A DNA stretch of 64,000 bases from Psococerastis gibbosa (lineage: Eukaryota > Arthropoda > Insecta > Psocodea > Psocidae), in assembly GCA_963971405.1 (NCBI GenBank), contig OZ020487.1:37855039-37919038 (forward strand). The letters run 5' to 3'. Both the position numbers and the translations under genes were made by a program. Below, one piece after another: positions 46,588 through 58,400 of this stretch (its first letter is position 1; the number at the start of each line of letters is the position of its first letter). Below the pieces are notes generated by a model. That model was not told where the DNA came from. It did not search any database and was given only the letters and a program-made list of their open reading frames with translations.

Positions 46588-49236
46588 GATAACTTTCCCT
46601 TATTCAATACTTTATACCAATGACCCATATAGTTAGCGTTAATTCACCCAAGAGGTAGAAGAATTATATAGGAACGCGTCTGAATGTACATTTCCGTAGA
46701 AACTCATCTAAAACTAGAAGAAAATAGAGAGAGAAAAATCAGGGAGTTGTATTACCTCACCTATTTCTTTCAAATGTAACATTTTGGCCGGAACATAAAC
46801 TTGAATTTTTCTAGATGGCAATAACCATTCTTGGTTATGATAGGCCGTTGTAACATTCACAGCCTACTGGAAGGTACGATATTTCGGAAGTACTTCCAGC
46901 GCTTAAGAGTTGGGGTTTTTGCTAGTCGTAGCATTATTTATTTCGTAATACTGTATGTTGAAACCCAAAATCGCGCTACTTCGCCATTGCATCGGTGATT
47001 TGATCTCAAGGGGCACTCATAATCACTTCAATATTGCGGTCAATTACCTTGCCCCAATTTCATCAAAGCTCCATTGTATTGCATACATTAGCTCTATCGC
47101 GGGGGATAGGGGAATCCCGTAGACCATGTAAATCAATGTCGTAATGGGCCACCAGCCCGGTCCCATCCCCCACCCCCTGGCGGATGTTATCAGCTTTTAT
47201 CTCTAACCCCATCCCAGCAGTCTAAGAAGAAGTCAGTTGAAACCATGCAGCCGTAGCACTCCCCATTTACCAATAATGAGAACCATAATATCCTACTGCG
47301 AAGATGGTAGATGAAGGGCTGGAAATGATTATCGACTGTTGCTAATTAGTCTTTTTAAGAGGGGGCAGGGTTGTCATGGATACGGGCGTTGTCATGGCGT
47401 TTGGGAGCGTCTACATGCGTCAGGAGCCCCCCGCGAACATCGACACTAATGCGCCAATTGAGCAAAACAGCTGATGACCCTATAAGGTGACATCTGTCCC
47501 CGGTAATGGAGCGGTTAGGAGCATCAAGTGTCTGTTTAATTCACAAAAGGTTATGAAGTCAGCAAGGGGTGGCTATTCCAGGTCTTTCAAATTGAGTTTG
47601 ATGTCCATGTCTTCTTAGTTAGACTTTAATGGGCAGAACCACATTACTTGGCCTTCCTTGAGATAGTGGTAGCCTCAAAACACTTGTCGTACCTCAACAC
47701 AGGTATTACCTACACAGAGGAGACTGAAGAGGTTATTCGGACTCATTCATCAGACTCTTCTTTCTTCTGTAGTTGAAAATCTAGCGATTGGTTTGCAGCA
47801 AATCTTTCCACCTCCTTCTCCACTCCTCCCTGTTTTGGGCCGTTCTCTTGAGTTCCAAGTAGGTTCCGCATCCGACTACTTGACGCGATTAAATTTTTTT
47901 TTTTTTAATATTTGCGGATGGACGGGGAACGGCCCGCGATGTTTGGGGGGACCGGAAAACTATTTTGAGAAGCATGAATGGGGGCAACAGCGTGTGTAAT
48001 TTTGGGGAAACCACAAATAAAGCTGTTTGTTTGTTTTGCAACGCCTGCTTTCAGCATATGCCTTTAAGCAACCCTGTCAGCCTGGCGGGGAGGGGGGGGG
48101 GAGTGAGTCTGTTTACTAACTTGAGGCAACCTACGGGGAGAAGGGGAGTTGACGACTAGGCACATTATTGTCCGAGGGGAAAATTTAAATAAAGGTTTAT
48201 TTTTTCAAGTTTGAACCAGGGGGATGTCACTCCATGTTAAAAACTTGATTTATCCAATACGGCCAACCTCAGTTCCGCTGACAGAAACGAGAGGCGCTGT
48301 CTGTTTCCCGCCAGTATTCAAATTATCCTAATTTTCTTTAATAAATTTTTAAGTGAAAATATTTCCAAATATTAGCTAATTTAAATGCAACCTCACTTAA
48401 ATTCAGCTCTACCCTCACCTTAACTTATAATTGCAGCAGTGATATTCCATATTGAACTCTGAGTCAGAGTCTCTGACAATGCAAAAATGGAATGGTATGG
48501 CGATTGTTTATTTGTGTACATTTCGGATTCGGTCATGCGCATCCGTCAAATAACAAGTCAGTAAGCCACTTTTAAAATTAATATATTTTTATGTAATTAC
48601 AAAATTGCAGTTTCTATTCGAAAATAATTAGAAAACGTTTTTGAGAATTAATTCGACGTTTTTATTCTTAATATTATCAATCATATGAAAATAAATGTCT
48701 AACGTAGTGTCACTAGTTCCGCTGACAGAAACGAGACTGCGCTCTTTTGAATAAATTAAGGGGGGCTATGTTAGTAGCACTTCTATTCTATCCTTATTCT
48801 GTGGTTTGAACTAAATCGGTCCAGTACTTGGGGGTTTTAGCTGTTTGCATGCGCATCTGCCCACCCATACGCACATACGTCTCTCAGAATCATGGGAAAC
48901 CCAAAATCTCGAAATTGATCGTCGATGGTCGACTACAATACTTCGTATATGAGTGAAAGTAAAAATTAGATTTGGTAATGACTTAGGCAATTAGGTGATC
49001 CCAAACAATATTAATTGGCCTTTTTTAAATTTATTTTACACCGAAAATATCGAACATTATTTCTTTCATTATTTAATACTAGACTTGAACCGTGAATGCA
49101 TTGCAAAACTTTGTAAAATTCCTCTTCCAGACTAAGGTCTACTAAAGCACCATTTTTATGTACAAACGTAGAGATAGAGACTCTCAGCACTTAATTTATG
49201 CGGGCTTTTCCCCCAGTATATTATATTTTATATTTA
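46588..49236. other. Unassigned DNA with small repeat pieces
   Basis: 47681-47752 is a 3' fragment of SINE-like family 3. GTTCCGCTGACAGAAACGAGA occurs directly at about 48273 and 48717. GGGGACCGGAAAACTATTTT...AATAAAGCTGTTTGTTTG near 47947-48034 looks like a LINE or retroposed 3' end. No host exon is supported. Confidence 0.45.
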
Positions 49237-49849
49237 TTGCTTTCCAATTTATACGTAATAAAAGGAAAACTTTGTGATGGTCAAAATTTTCGAATCTGAG
49301 ATTTCAACGTTTTGAGGTACCAGGAACCCAATAAAGGGGTTTTTACGAAATGTCTGTCTGTCACTCTGTCTGTTCATCGATTTGCGGGCTAACTACTCGG
49401 TGGATTTCGGCAGGTAGGTTCACAAAAATAATGCCTCGGGTAAATTTTTATTATTTTGGGCTAACTCGATTTTGAGGGGTTTTATTCTAAAAAAAACTCC
49501 AAAAAAAGGCTAACAAAATTATTTTTCAAAAACGGCTCCAACGATTTCTTTTAAATTCACGTATATTGTAGTCGATATTAATTTTTACAAAATGCAATGG
49601 GTCACTTGGCCCTTGATAGTTTTCCCCTGGGGGTAAAAAAATAAAAATAACTCAATTTTCATGAAAAATTACTAAAAAATAATTTTTCTGCTGAAACTTT
49701 GTACCGATGATTTCTACCTTCAGGCATGTTGTAGGTATTAAATTGAGTAACAAAACTGGACAGGTCGCTTACCCAAAAAAATATTTGGTTCTATGCAAAA
49801 AAATATTTTTTGAAGACATTAGTAAAAATTCACACTGAAATGCGTGTTA
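49237..49849 (+). repeat. TGCTTTCCAATTTATA-family copy, cut by a hAT-like insertion
   Basis: It starts TTGCTTTCCAATTTATACG and continues colinear with 33262 to 32600 (inverse). It is broken at 49850 where the larger element starts. Its right end may be the piece at 52655-52712 (GATAAATTGGAAAGCATG). Confidence 0.7.
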
Positions 49850-50571
49850 CAGTGGCGGCGCTACGGGGGTGCCTGCCCCCCCCCCCAACAGTTTCTCCGG
49901 CCCCCCTGCCCCCCCCCCTTTTGAGATATTTGACATTTTGTTAAATTGAGAAATTATTGTAATTCAAAAACGTCCGACACAGCTGGTAACAAGTTACTTA
50001 CTTCCATTACGGTATGCCTACTCCCCATTGGCGTGCATAGGAGGTCCTGGGAGAAAGCCCCTCTTAGGGGCACCCGTAACACCCCCATTGAATTTCTGGT
50101 GACAAAGACGTTATGGGAGCGAAAGGCATAGTATCCACAATAACGAAAGGGAAATTAATTCTGGGTAAGCTTATTTCGAATGAAATGTATCATGAAAAAA
50201 AAATCAACATATTGACTAATTACTTTCACAAAAATAAATTACTCAAAATGCTTAAAACCCCAATACTTCAGACCTATTTTTTCAAACTTTTTCTCCGGGG
50301 GAGACCCAGGGTGGCATGTTTATTCGTCGTTAAAACCGCAACTGTAGGTACTGCTTGCAAAATCCGTAAAACCTTACTAATTTGGGCCCATTTATCAATT
50401 TTTTTTCTCCGGGGGAAACCTCCATGGCCCCCTTGCTCCAGAGTATAATATTCGTAAAATGTCACTGATTTGGGCCTATTTATCAGTTTTTTTTCTCCGT
50501 GGGAGACCCCCGAGCCCCCCTTCTCCTGGGTATAACAGCATGCACAAACCCTCACTAATTTATTAAATATA

Positions 50572-52005
50572 CAGTCATGGAAAAAATAATAAGAACGCGA
50601 AGCTTTTCATTATTTTCTCTGGAACTATTTGAGATAATGGCACCCAACTTGGACATGAACACCACTACCTAGCGGTACTTCATTTCTGTTACCATCAGTT
50701 ATAAGCAAAGCTTACTTCTTTAAGTGTTTAAGATTGTCGAAAATGGCTGGAAAAATAATAAGAACGCGGGCAATTTTTTTTTTCAATTTTAGCTTCATTA
50801 TGCAAGAACTTCAAGACAAACTAACATTTGGTGGTCTGCCTATTGTTCTGCATTACAGCATTGCGCGGTTTTTCATCGACAGCACCAGATATCGACATTC
50901 ACTTGAAGCCACAGTAGTTCCTCCATCGAAATTTTTTCTTGGGTAGACGGCTCGTCAGGTCATTCCACAAGTTTTTGATGGGATTGAAGCCGAGTGACTG
51001 CGCTGACCGCGGTAAAACGTCGTCTCGGCTGTCCACAAACCACTACTTCATTAGTTTGAAGGAGTTCTTGAAGTTATAGTCCTGCTGAAAAACCCATTCT
51101 ATGATTCTGCTGGCATTTTCTCGTCAGCATTACGTCTTGGAATATGTCTCTGTAACTCTCTTTCGTCAAAATATCTCCTATACGACGTTTTGGGCCAACT
51201 CCGTAGTAAGGGAAACAGCCCCACTCCAAGATGTTACTGCCACCGAACTTCACGGTCTTTTTCTATAGTCACTGCACAGATAACTTCTGTTTCATCGCCC
51301 AACAAGACGTTGCGCCATGTCCCCCGAACACAGTTTTTAGGCACGAAGGCAAGATGGTCTGTATTTTCTTTTTAAGTGGAAGTGGAACATTTCTTGGAGA
51401 TCGGCTGGGTAGGAAGGCTTCTAGCAACCGTCCCCTAGTACTTCGTTCGCTGGATGGGAGCGTTTAGGCTTTTTTTCAGGACTCGAGAACATACAAACGG
51501 TGTCTCCTTCAAAATCTTTATAAGCTATTCGTCAAAATACGGTGTTGCCTTCCAGTTTCAGCCCCTCGTTTTACTCTTGGGATCTTGTTTCATGGCTTGA
51601 AAAATAATGTCTTCCTATCTTTCCAATAAACTACTTATTTCCGCCATTTCTCCCTTCTTTCCGAAGAAGTAAGATGACGCGTCTCACCTCGGCCGAGTAA
51701 TGCTGTGATCGCACCATAGCTTCAAAAGTACACTGTTTTAACTTATTAACAGCAGCATAGGGAAAAATTTATTGTATCATAGCCCGATTAAACAAAAAAA
51801 AAATCTCGCGTTCTTATTATTTTTGCCAGCCATTTTCAAACTATCTTCAATTCTTGAAGAAGTAAGTATTGCCTATGGCTGATGGTAACAGTAATGAAGT
51901 AACTCTAGATAGTGGTGTTCATGTCCAAGTTTGGTGCCATTATCTCAAATAGTTCCGGAGAAAATAGTGAAAAGCTCAGGGTTCTTATTATTTTTCCCAT
52001 GACTG
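50572..52005. mobile_element. Tc1-like transposon with IR/DR ends (1434 bp)
   Basis: CAGTCATGGAAAAAATAATA...ATTTTTCCCATGACTG is flanked by TA on both sides. Inverted repeats extend about 200 bp. Each arm holds two copies of GGAAAAATAATAAGAACGCG (50579-50599, 50749-50768; 51807-51827, 51979-51998), the IR/DR arrangement of some Tc1 elements. Length and TA target fit Tc1/mariner. Confidence 0.92.
50940..51720 (-). pseudogene. Broken Tc1-family transposase
   Basis: Minus-strand pieces in different frames read GDETEV (first catalytic Asp region), WGCFPYYGVGP...RDIFQDVML (the conserved WGCFS-YG-GP block), and AQSLGFNPIKNLWNDL (the PAQSPDLNPIENLW block). The last block has Lys where family members carry the catalytic Glu. 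Several frameshifts and stops separate the pieces, so no functional enzyme is encoded. Confidence 0.85.
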
Positions 52006-52654
52006 TATATAGCCTACCTTACACTATAGTATATATTATTTATCAATTTTTTCCCCCAGGGGAAACCTCCAGGCCCACCTATCTCTGCGCCTGGTACCAC
52101 CATTCAGAACTGGTTTCACAATTTGGCCTTCCTGCATTATAGAGAATGACACGACTAGGTTGCTGAGCGTGTCAGAACTGTAAAAAATTTTAGGAAATTA
52201 AAAACAATTTTGTTTTAATTTTTAAAATTTCGAGAAAAAGCTAACTTTTCAATTTTTTGTTTTACTGAACTTGAATAGTTTAGTGTCTAATGTTTCTTAT
52301 ATACATTTAAAAAAAATTAAATAATAAGAAAGTCATATAATTTACTAGGCAGACTTCAGAAGTGAATGAGTAATATTAATCAAAGTCTTGGAGTCCTAAA
52401 CCCCCCCCCCTCAGAAATTTTGGGAATTTACGCCAATCCTACTCCCAATTAAATATGTTTTGTTTTTTCATTGCCCCCCCCCCAGATAGAAGTCATGCCC
52501 CCCCCCCCGCCATAAAATTTCTAGCGCCGCCACTGTGACCAAAACTGTCCTTACAGAACCTCATTGCCCGCAGTGCCGGTCGCTGTGTCCGCCTCTGATA
52601 TTCAAAGCCGTAGCCTGAGGGGGCCAGGGGGAATCCGAAATCTAACCATAAGGA

Positions 52655-52712
52655 AATTATTTACTATGAAACTGCTCATTATCTCTATCTACTAATTGAT
52701 AAATTGGAAAGC
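52655..52712 (+). repeat. Right-end fragment of a TGCTTTCCAATTTATA-family element
   Basis: AAATTATTTACTATGAAAC, ATCTACTAATTGATAAATTG and GCATGTTCGAGTAAAC match 5870-5940. Confidence 0.65.
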
Positions 52713-53251
52713 ATGTTCGAGTAAACTAGTATTATGTAACGCATGTCCCAATTAATTAGTGTATCGGTGGAAAAGAAGAAAGCTAACAGGAAATTCATCT
52801 GCTACAGGTGTCGTGGGGGGGGGGGGGGGTGATTATGCTCCATGCATGGCCTTTCGCGTGATCTGGAAACTATTGCTTTCCTATAATTCAATAAAATATT
52901 AATAATGACTTTTGTTGCGATACTGAAGCAATTAGTATTAATTGGCGGAGATTTGAAAATATCTTGGAAACAAAATACAGCAGAGTCATTTTGACGAAAT
53001 TAGTTAACTCCTCGTTGCACAAGTCATTACTTATTTATTTCAATAGGTACGAAAGGACAATTTAAACAAGCAAAAAAATATTTAGATTTGAAACCATCAT
53101 TTGGCAGATTACTGCATTGAATTGAGAATTCAAATATAAAATTAGCTGCGTTAAGACGTGAGAACGGTCTTATGAAAAATTCATTACAAATTGAAGTTTT
53201 ATTCCCCCCAAAAAACCGATATTTAGCTTATCCTATAAAATCTGTATCTTA

Positions 53252-53516
53252 GGCAGATATTCCACTGGTCGATTTTACTTCAAATTTGATTTGAGATTTT
53301 TTGTTCGTTTTGTTTTAAGGAGACTATTATGTAGATACTTAACCTATCTATTATAAATTAAGTTATAATATGGTAACAGACGTCAAATGTGATTAACAAG
53401 AGTCTGCTACCATATTATAATAGGTAAGTTGAGTATCTACAATCTACATAATAGTCTTCTTAAAACAAAACAAACAAAAAATCTCAAATCAAATTTGAAA
53501 TAGTGGAATAGCTGCC
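53252..53516. mobile_element. PIF/Harbinger-like fold-back MITE (265 bp), TSD TTA
   Basis: TTA flanks both sides (53249-53251, 53517-53519). The ends are GGCAGATATTCCACTGG and TAGTGGAATAGCTGCC. The arms contain TCAAATTTGATTTGAGATTT and AAGGAGACTATTATGTAGAT with their inverses. The core is TGGTAACAGAC...GTCTGCTACCA. It is the full-length relative of the element at 1-201. Confidence 0.9.
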
Positions 53517-53838
53517 TTAAGCGATTTTCGCTTTTTGCTATAGGTTTTTTAGAGTTATCGTTTTTCAGGTGAGAAAATGGTCAAAATGTATATATTTCAT
53601 ACGGATGCTTGTTCTTTTTACGAATTTTTCATACAAGACCATTTTGAAGTCAGGCTGTGAAATAAGGCATTAATTCATATCGACAAAATGACTTGGTCTT
53701 CTTTTGTTTAGAATTTTTTTAATCTCAGCCTTAAAGGCTAAAACAAGGCTCTGTTATATTCTTACACCCAACTTCGCTTCGCCGGGACGGCCTTGAAAGG
53801 ATGGAGTGTTACTTTTTGATACGCAGCAATTAGGACTC

Positions 53839-53982
53839 CAGCCATGGACGGGGGATATAGTTCCCCCTCCCCCAAATTTGGTAAATCTATTGTAAGTTAA
53901 TTTAATCGATACTACAAACGTTTTCCTATATTTTGACCGACAACTACCCCCCCCCCCCCCCAATGACCCGGATCCGTCCCTG
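53839..53982. mobile_element. Small hAT-like MITE
   Basis: The right end GATCCGTCCCTG and left end CAGCCATGGACGGGGG are imperfect inverted repeats. The interior TTGGTAAATCTATTGTAAGT matches 13847-13990, and a C-run lies at 53947-53961. Confidence 0.55.
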
Positions 53983-53989
53983 ACTCCGG

Positions 53990-55387
53990 CCAGAGTTTCA
54001 GATTGGAACAGCAGTCTCGGAGATTCTCTGATGATAAAATGCCAAAAACGCGGATTTTAATTTTTTTTAGCGATAGCGAATTTCCGACTGGGACAATTAA
54101 AAATCAATTTTGACAGCAAGACAGATTGTTGTGTAACGTATGATTTAATTTGGCCAGTGGCTTGGGAGGAAAGCTGTTCACAATAAATCCCATACACTCT
54201 CCTTTATAAAAGAAACAGTACAGTGTTTTCACATTTTGGTCCGAACGATCTAAAGTTGTAGTTGCAACTTGTACGGTATTTTAAGTTCCAATGGTGGTTA
54301 AACATACAGTATTTTACGTTCTTTAAGAAAATATCAGCAGGATAGCTATAACCTATCTAGGGGAAATCGATGTCATGCGGGGAAAACACTTAAGTACGGA
54401 AAATAGAAAATGCTTGTGCTCTTTTTATTTTCCATTAGCCCTTTCTTTAAAAAAAATAATAATAATAATAATACACAGAAATTTTCTCGACCATGCGGCA
54501 ATTTGAATAGCGGTAAAACAAAATTGATGACTTAAAGTAGGGCTCAAATACTCCATAGAGTTAATAATGCATTAGCGTACTAATTCGATTTGATTACATT
54601 TTAAAATAAAATTTAATTAATAATTTCTTTAATTGTAGCCTCTATTTCAACTGTGTTTATATCAGGATTAGGGGCTGCAAAGGGGACTTTCGGGGGCTCA
54701 AATCTTATATAGGCAGTATCTGGGAATTTTCAAATGTTGGCATATGAAATGCTAATAATGGCTCATTTTGAGTTCTCTCATTTGCCATATTAATTTTAAC
54801 CCTTTACCTTTCAAATAAATATTTTTTTTTAAAATTATAAAAAAGTAATTCCATATAAAATAATGGCCACAAATAGCAATGGCTTAAATTCTTAAGATTG
54901 GGCGCGAATATATTGTAAAACATAGGGCACCATAAACATACGATATAATCATATTTTGTAATTTTAATAATTTTAAAATCTTACACCTGAGTGTTACGGG
55001 AAAATTGCTGGATTGCCCAGAGGTATACAGGTGATAGAAGAGAAATTAAAAAAAGCTATGAACTCTGGGAAAAGCCATGCTTGTGTTAGTTACCTACTTA
55101 ATGTTTTTTTAAGGTTTAGCCGTGTTTGTTGATGTGATTTGAGTTATAATACCCAGTTGAACATTTTGTATAGGCTAGTGACATTTTTTTTATAAGACCG
55201 GCCCCGTTTCATATTAACCGCAGCCTTCTCAAGTTGCCACTGCCTCTATTTATGTAAAAATGGAAGTACGTGTATGTTATGTAACGCATTTCATGGAATA
55301 ATCTTGGAGCATCAAAGTGAAATTGCTACCATAGTCTCGTTTTCGTACCCCTCGTACTGGACTTGAATATTGTTGATTCTGTTGCAG
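53990..55387. other. Upstream region of gene 2; no exon recognised
   Basis: AT-rich DNA with a TAA/AAT microsatellite near 54458-54472. A 5'UTR exon of gene 2 should lie here or further upstream, but I cannot place it. Confidence 0.45.
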
Positions 55388-55457
55388 GTGCTGTGTATGA
55401 CTACCATGGCAACAGACGGTTATCCGTGGGGGCACTGGCCACCCCTCCATATGCAAG
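55388..55457 (+). CDS. Gene 2 exon 1 (start-containing)
   Basis: The acceptor TTCTGTTGCAG shows that at least one exon, probably 5'UTR, lies upstream. Coding runs from 55406 and leaves one base (G) at the donor CAAG/GTATTT. The frame is fixed by the fit to exon 2. An ORF also exists in another frame here, but it hits a stop in exon 2. Confidence 0.7.
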
Positions 55458-58400
55458 GTATTTACAACATACAACCAATCCTATCAATCACTGTTTTAGC
55501 TACAACTTAATTTCGACTGATATGGTCCAGTCTACGAAGCGACAATGAGGTTCATTTGTGACGTCATTTTGTAGATGGCAGCACCAGTTGCACTGATATC
55601 AAAGCGTTGATTTTTCCATAAGCCTCAATACTATTTTAAAATTATTTTATTTATGTATTATTTTAAAGTGATATTTTTCTATAAATCATGGAGAATATAT
55701 ATATTAAATGATATGCAGCGAAATAAGGTCCAGGCATAGTAAAAATATTATAAAAAATATTAAAATAATTAATTAGATGCTAAGAGCTTAGCTTTCACAT
55801 GCAAACGGCGGCCATTTTGAATAATATGGATATCGGTTTGTCGTCAGCGAACCTGGTGACCAAAACTGTCCCTACAGAACCTCATTGAGCTAGAAACTAA
55901 AAGCATGAGACAAATGCCTTTATTTATAAAACATTATTCTTCAGTATATTGTGCCTAGTCTCGCCACATGTTTTTGAACTGACTTTGGAATTGTTGCCAG
56001 CAGGGTTACAAGTTTTTATTTTAATGCAAAATTCCTAACCTTCCTGGGCAATAATACAATGATACTATGAGAGAGGTGTTTTGTTAACAATAGAAAAATC
56101 TCAGGCAAATTAATTTCGAAACAGTTCTCACATTTGGAACGTTACTTATTAGCACGAATATTGAAGCAAAGCAATTGAAGGAATTATCAACAGAAAAAAA
56201 TGTCGTACCTAGAATCTAACAACCTAAGTTCAGGTCACCAATTTGGCTTCAGACAAAAACGAATTAACGAAGGGGCTATCTTTGTATATTGGCCGGTGAA
56301 ATACATAAAAAATATTGACGATGAAAAAAATTTAATCGTATTTTTGGATTTGGCTCATGCTTTCGATACTATTTCTCATAAATTGCTTCTATAGAAACAT
56401 TATAGACTGGGAATCAGAGGAATCGAGCTCGAATTGTTTAAAAGCTACAATATTTGTCCGATAGAGCTCTAATAAATAATATATACAGTGACTAAACAAC
56501 GGTAACTTTTAGAGCTCCACAAGGCACAGTATTTGGTCATTGTCTTTTCCTTGCATACTTTAACTCTATTTGTAATATAAAGCTCGACCATGGCAAACTT
56601 CTCGCTTTTGCCGACGACACTGCTGTTAACGTTGCCTCTGACTCTTGGGAAGAAACCTAGAAATGTAACCAGAACCCAAAATCCGTCAAAAGTTGGTGTG
56701 ATGGAGTGTAACTTACGATGTTGTCACATCTTCTCAGTTCTCAGCCAAATATGAATATCACCGTTATATGATATCAAAAGTAAACTCTTACACCATTCCC
56801 TATTCAGAAATAAAATACGGACATTCCAGCAATGTTGGAACCCATAAAACAAAACCTTAGTTCGGAAGGGGGGTTAATGACACAATTGGCCGGTTTCAAT
56901 CAATTCAAGAATCGCCCTCTTCTAGCCCTGATCTGAACCCTTTACAATAGTTTCCACATTTTTTAACGAATTATATAAGGGCATGTTCTACCAATCACAA
57001 ATATTTGTAGTCTCTGATATGAGATTTGAAGAAAGTAGCAGCCGAAATGCCCTTGGAGGTGGTGCTTGCCGCGATCGATGGGATATTCAATATAAAGGTT
57101 AAGTTTTCATAATTCACTCATTTCAAGTCAATTTGTTGGTTTATTAGCCGATGGCATAGAAAACGCCAGTTCAAAAACATATGGCGAGACTAGGTAGATA
57201 AATGAATAAATATTAAACTATAGACTATCATTTCCTTCCAGCTACAGGGCCATACGCTCCTCCACATTGGCAAGGGAGTATGCCTTCAAGTGGCAGCTGC
57301 ATGTACACTATGCCACAAGAATATAGGAATGAGAAGCCTCCTTTGACTCAGTTACAAGAACTTGCCAGTGTATTTCCGTCGCCCGTCAAGACAGAAGTAC
57401 TAGGAAGTGATGACCACGGGCTCATGCTGGGTGCAGACTTTCGAGAGTGCGACTCTGGCTTTGGAGGGAAAACTGAGAGGGACATCGATCGGGAATGGTG
57501 CCGAAGAAAGGCTGACGCGGACAGGGAGAGACATCTGTGGCACCAGGCGAAGACAGACCGTGCTACTCCTGTGTGGCATCACACGGCGAAACAGAACTGT
57601 GAGGATAACGCGTGGCACCATAGGAAGACGGAACCTGCGACATGGTATTCATCGACATCCCCTGATCGCAAGGCGGAGACCAACAATTGGTAAGTTCCCA
57701 TTGATTTTAATCACCATACCACTGAAATGTAGAGCGGGGGAAACAGGACTGTGACGAGAAAGCATGTAAGAGCTCTATTGGCCATGATGGGGCAATACAT
57801 TCTGCCGGTGTTGGTTATGTGATGTTGTCAAAGTCAATAATGACTAAAGACAGAGAATTGAGTTTGTTTTTATTTACTCACTAAATCTGAGGCACGGTGG
57901 CTTGCCCAGTGTGAAATTGCCTACCTTAAATATTCCTTTTGTTTCAGGCTGTACTCCAATAAGTCCGAACCCGAAAGTAATTGTTGTTCTGAAAGATGTG
58001 GTGACAGTGACCTTCAGGGCACTCGGGAATGCGATTCCGGATTTGCCCAGCCTTTTCCCACCAAAGAAGAGCCAGATGTTTTCACCGAGCTATCTGCTGC
58101 TGGTGAAGGAGACTCTGGTTGTGCTACAGATATCCCTCCTCCTACAGGAGATTCTGACTCAGGTTGTGCTGACTTAACAGGTCACGAGGAGGAGCCTACC
58201 AATGCTCTCCCAGGTTTCTATCAGGTAAGGAAATCATTTTTTGTCTCATCGACTGATTATGTTTTATTCACACTTGGTAAACTTAATATTTTGATTTACT
58301 ACAAAAATGTTGACACAAAGTGGAAACTAACAATGGGTTATGTAATTTTTATAGACTTTAGAGTTGCCTGCCCCTTTTTTCGAACCATTGACATAGCTTG

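Larger units (their letters stand above)
49850..52535. mobile_element. 2.7-kb element with hAT-like ends, carrying a Tc1 insertion
   Basis: CAGTGGCGGCGCTA and TAGCGCCGCCACTG are perfect 14-bp inverted termini with C-runs just inside both. The flanks do not match, so either the TSD is lost or these are ends of two different copies. Removing the Tc1 leaves about 1.25 kb without transposase. Confidence 0.65.

Noticed and set aside
55388-57689. Alternative frame joining exon 1 of gene 2 in phase 1
   Set aside because: It gives a stop about 25 codons into exon 2, whereas the chosen phase stays open to the end of exon 4.
57902-58177. 91-aa ORF across the exon 3 acceptor
   Set aside because: It starts in the intron and uses a frame incompatible with the phase of exon 2.
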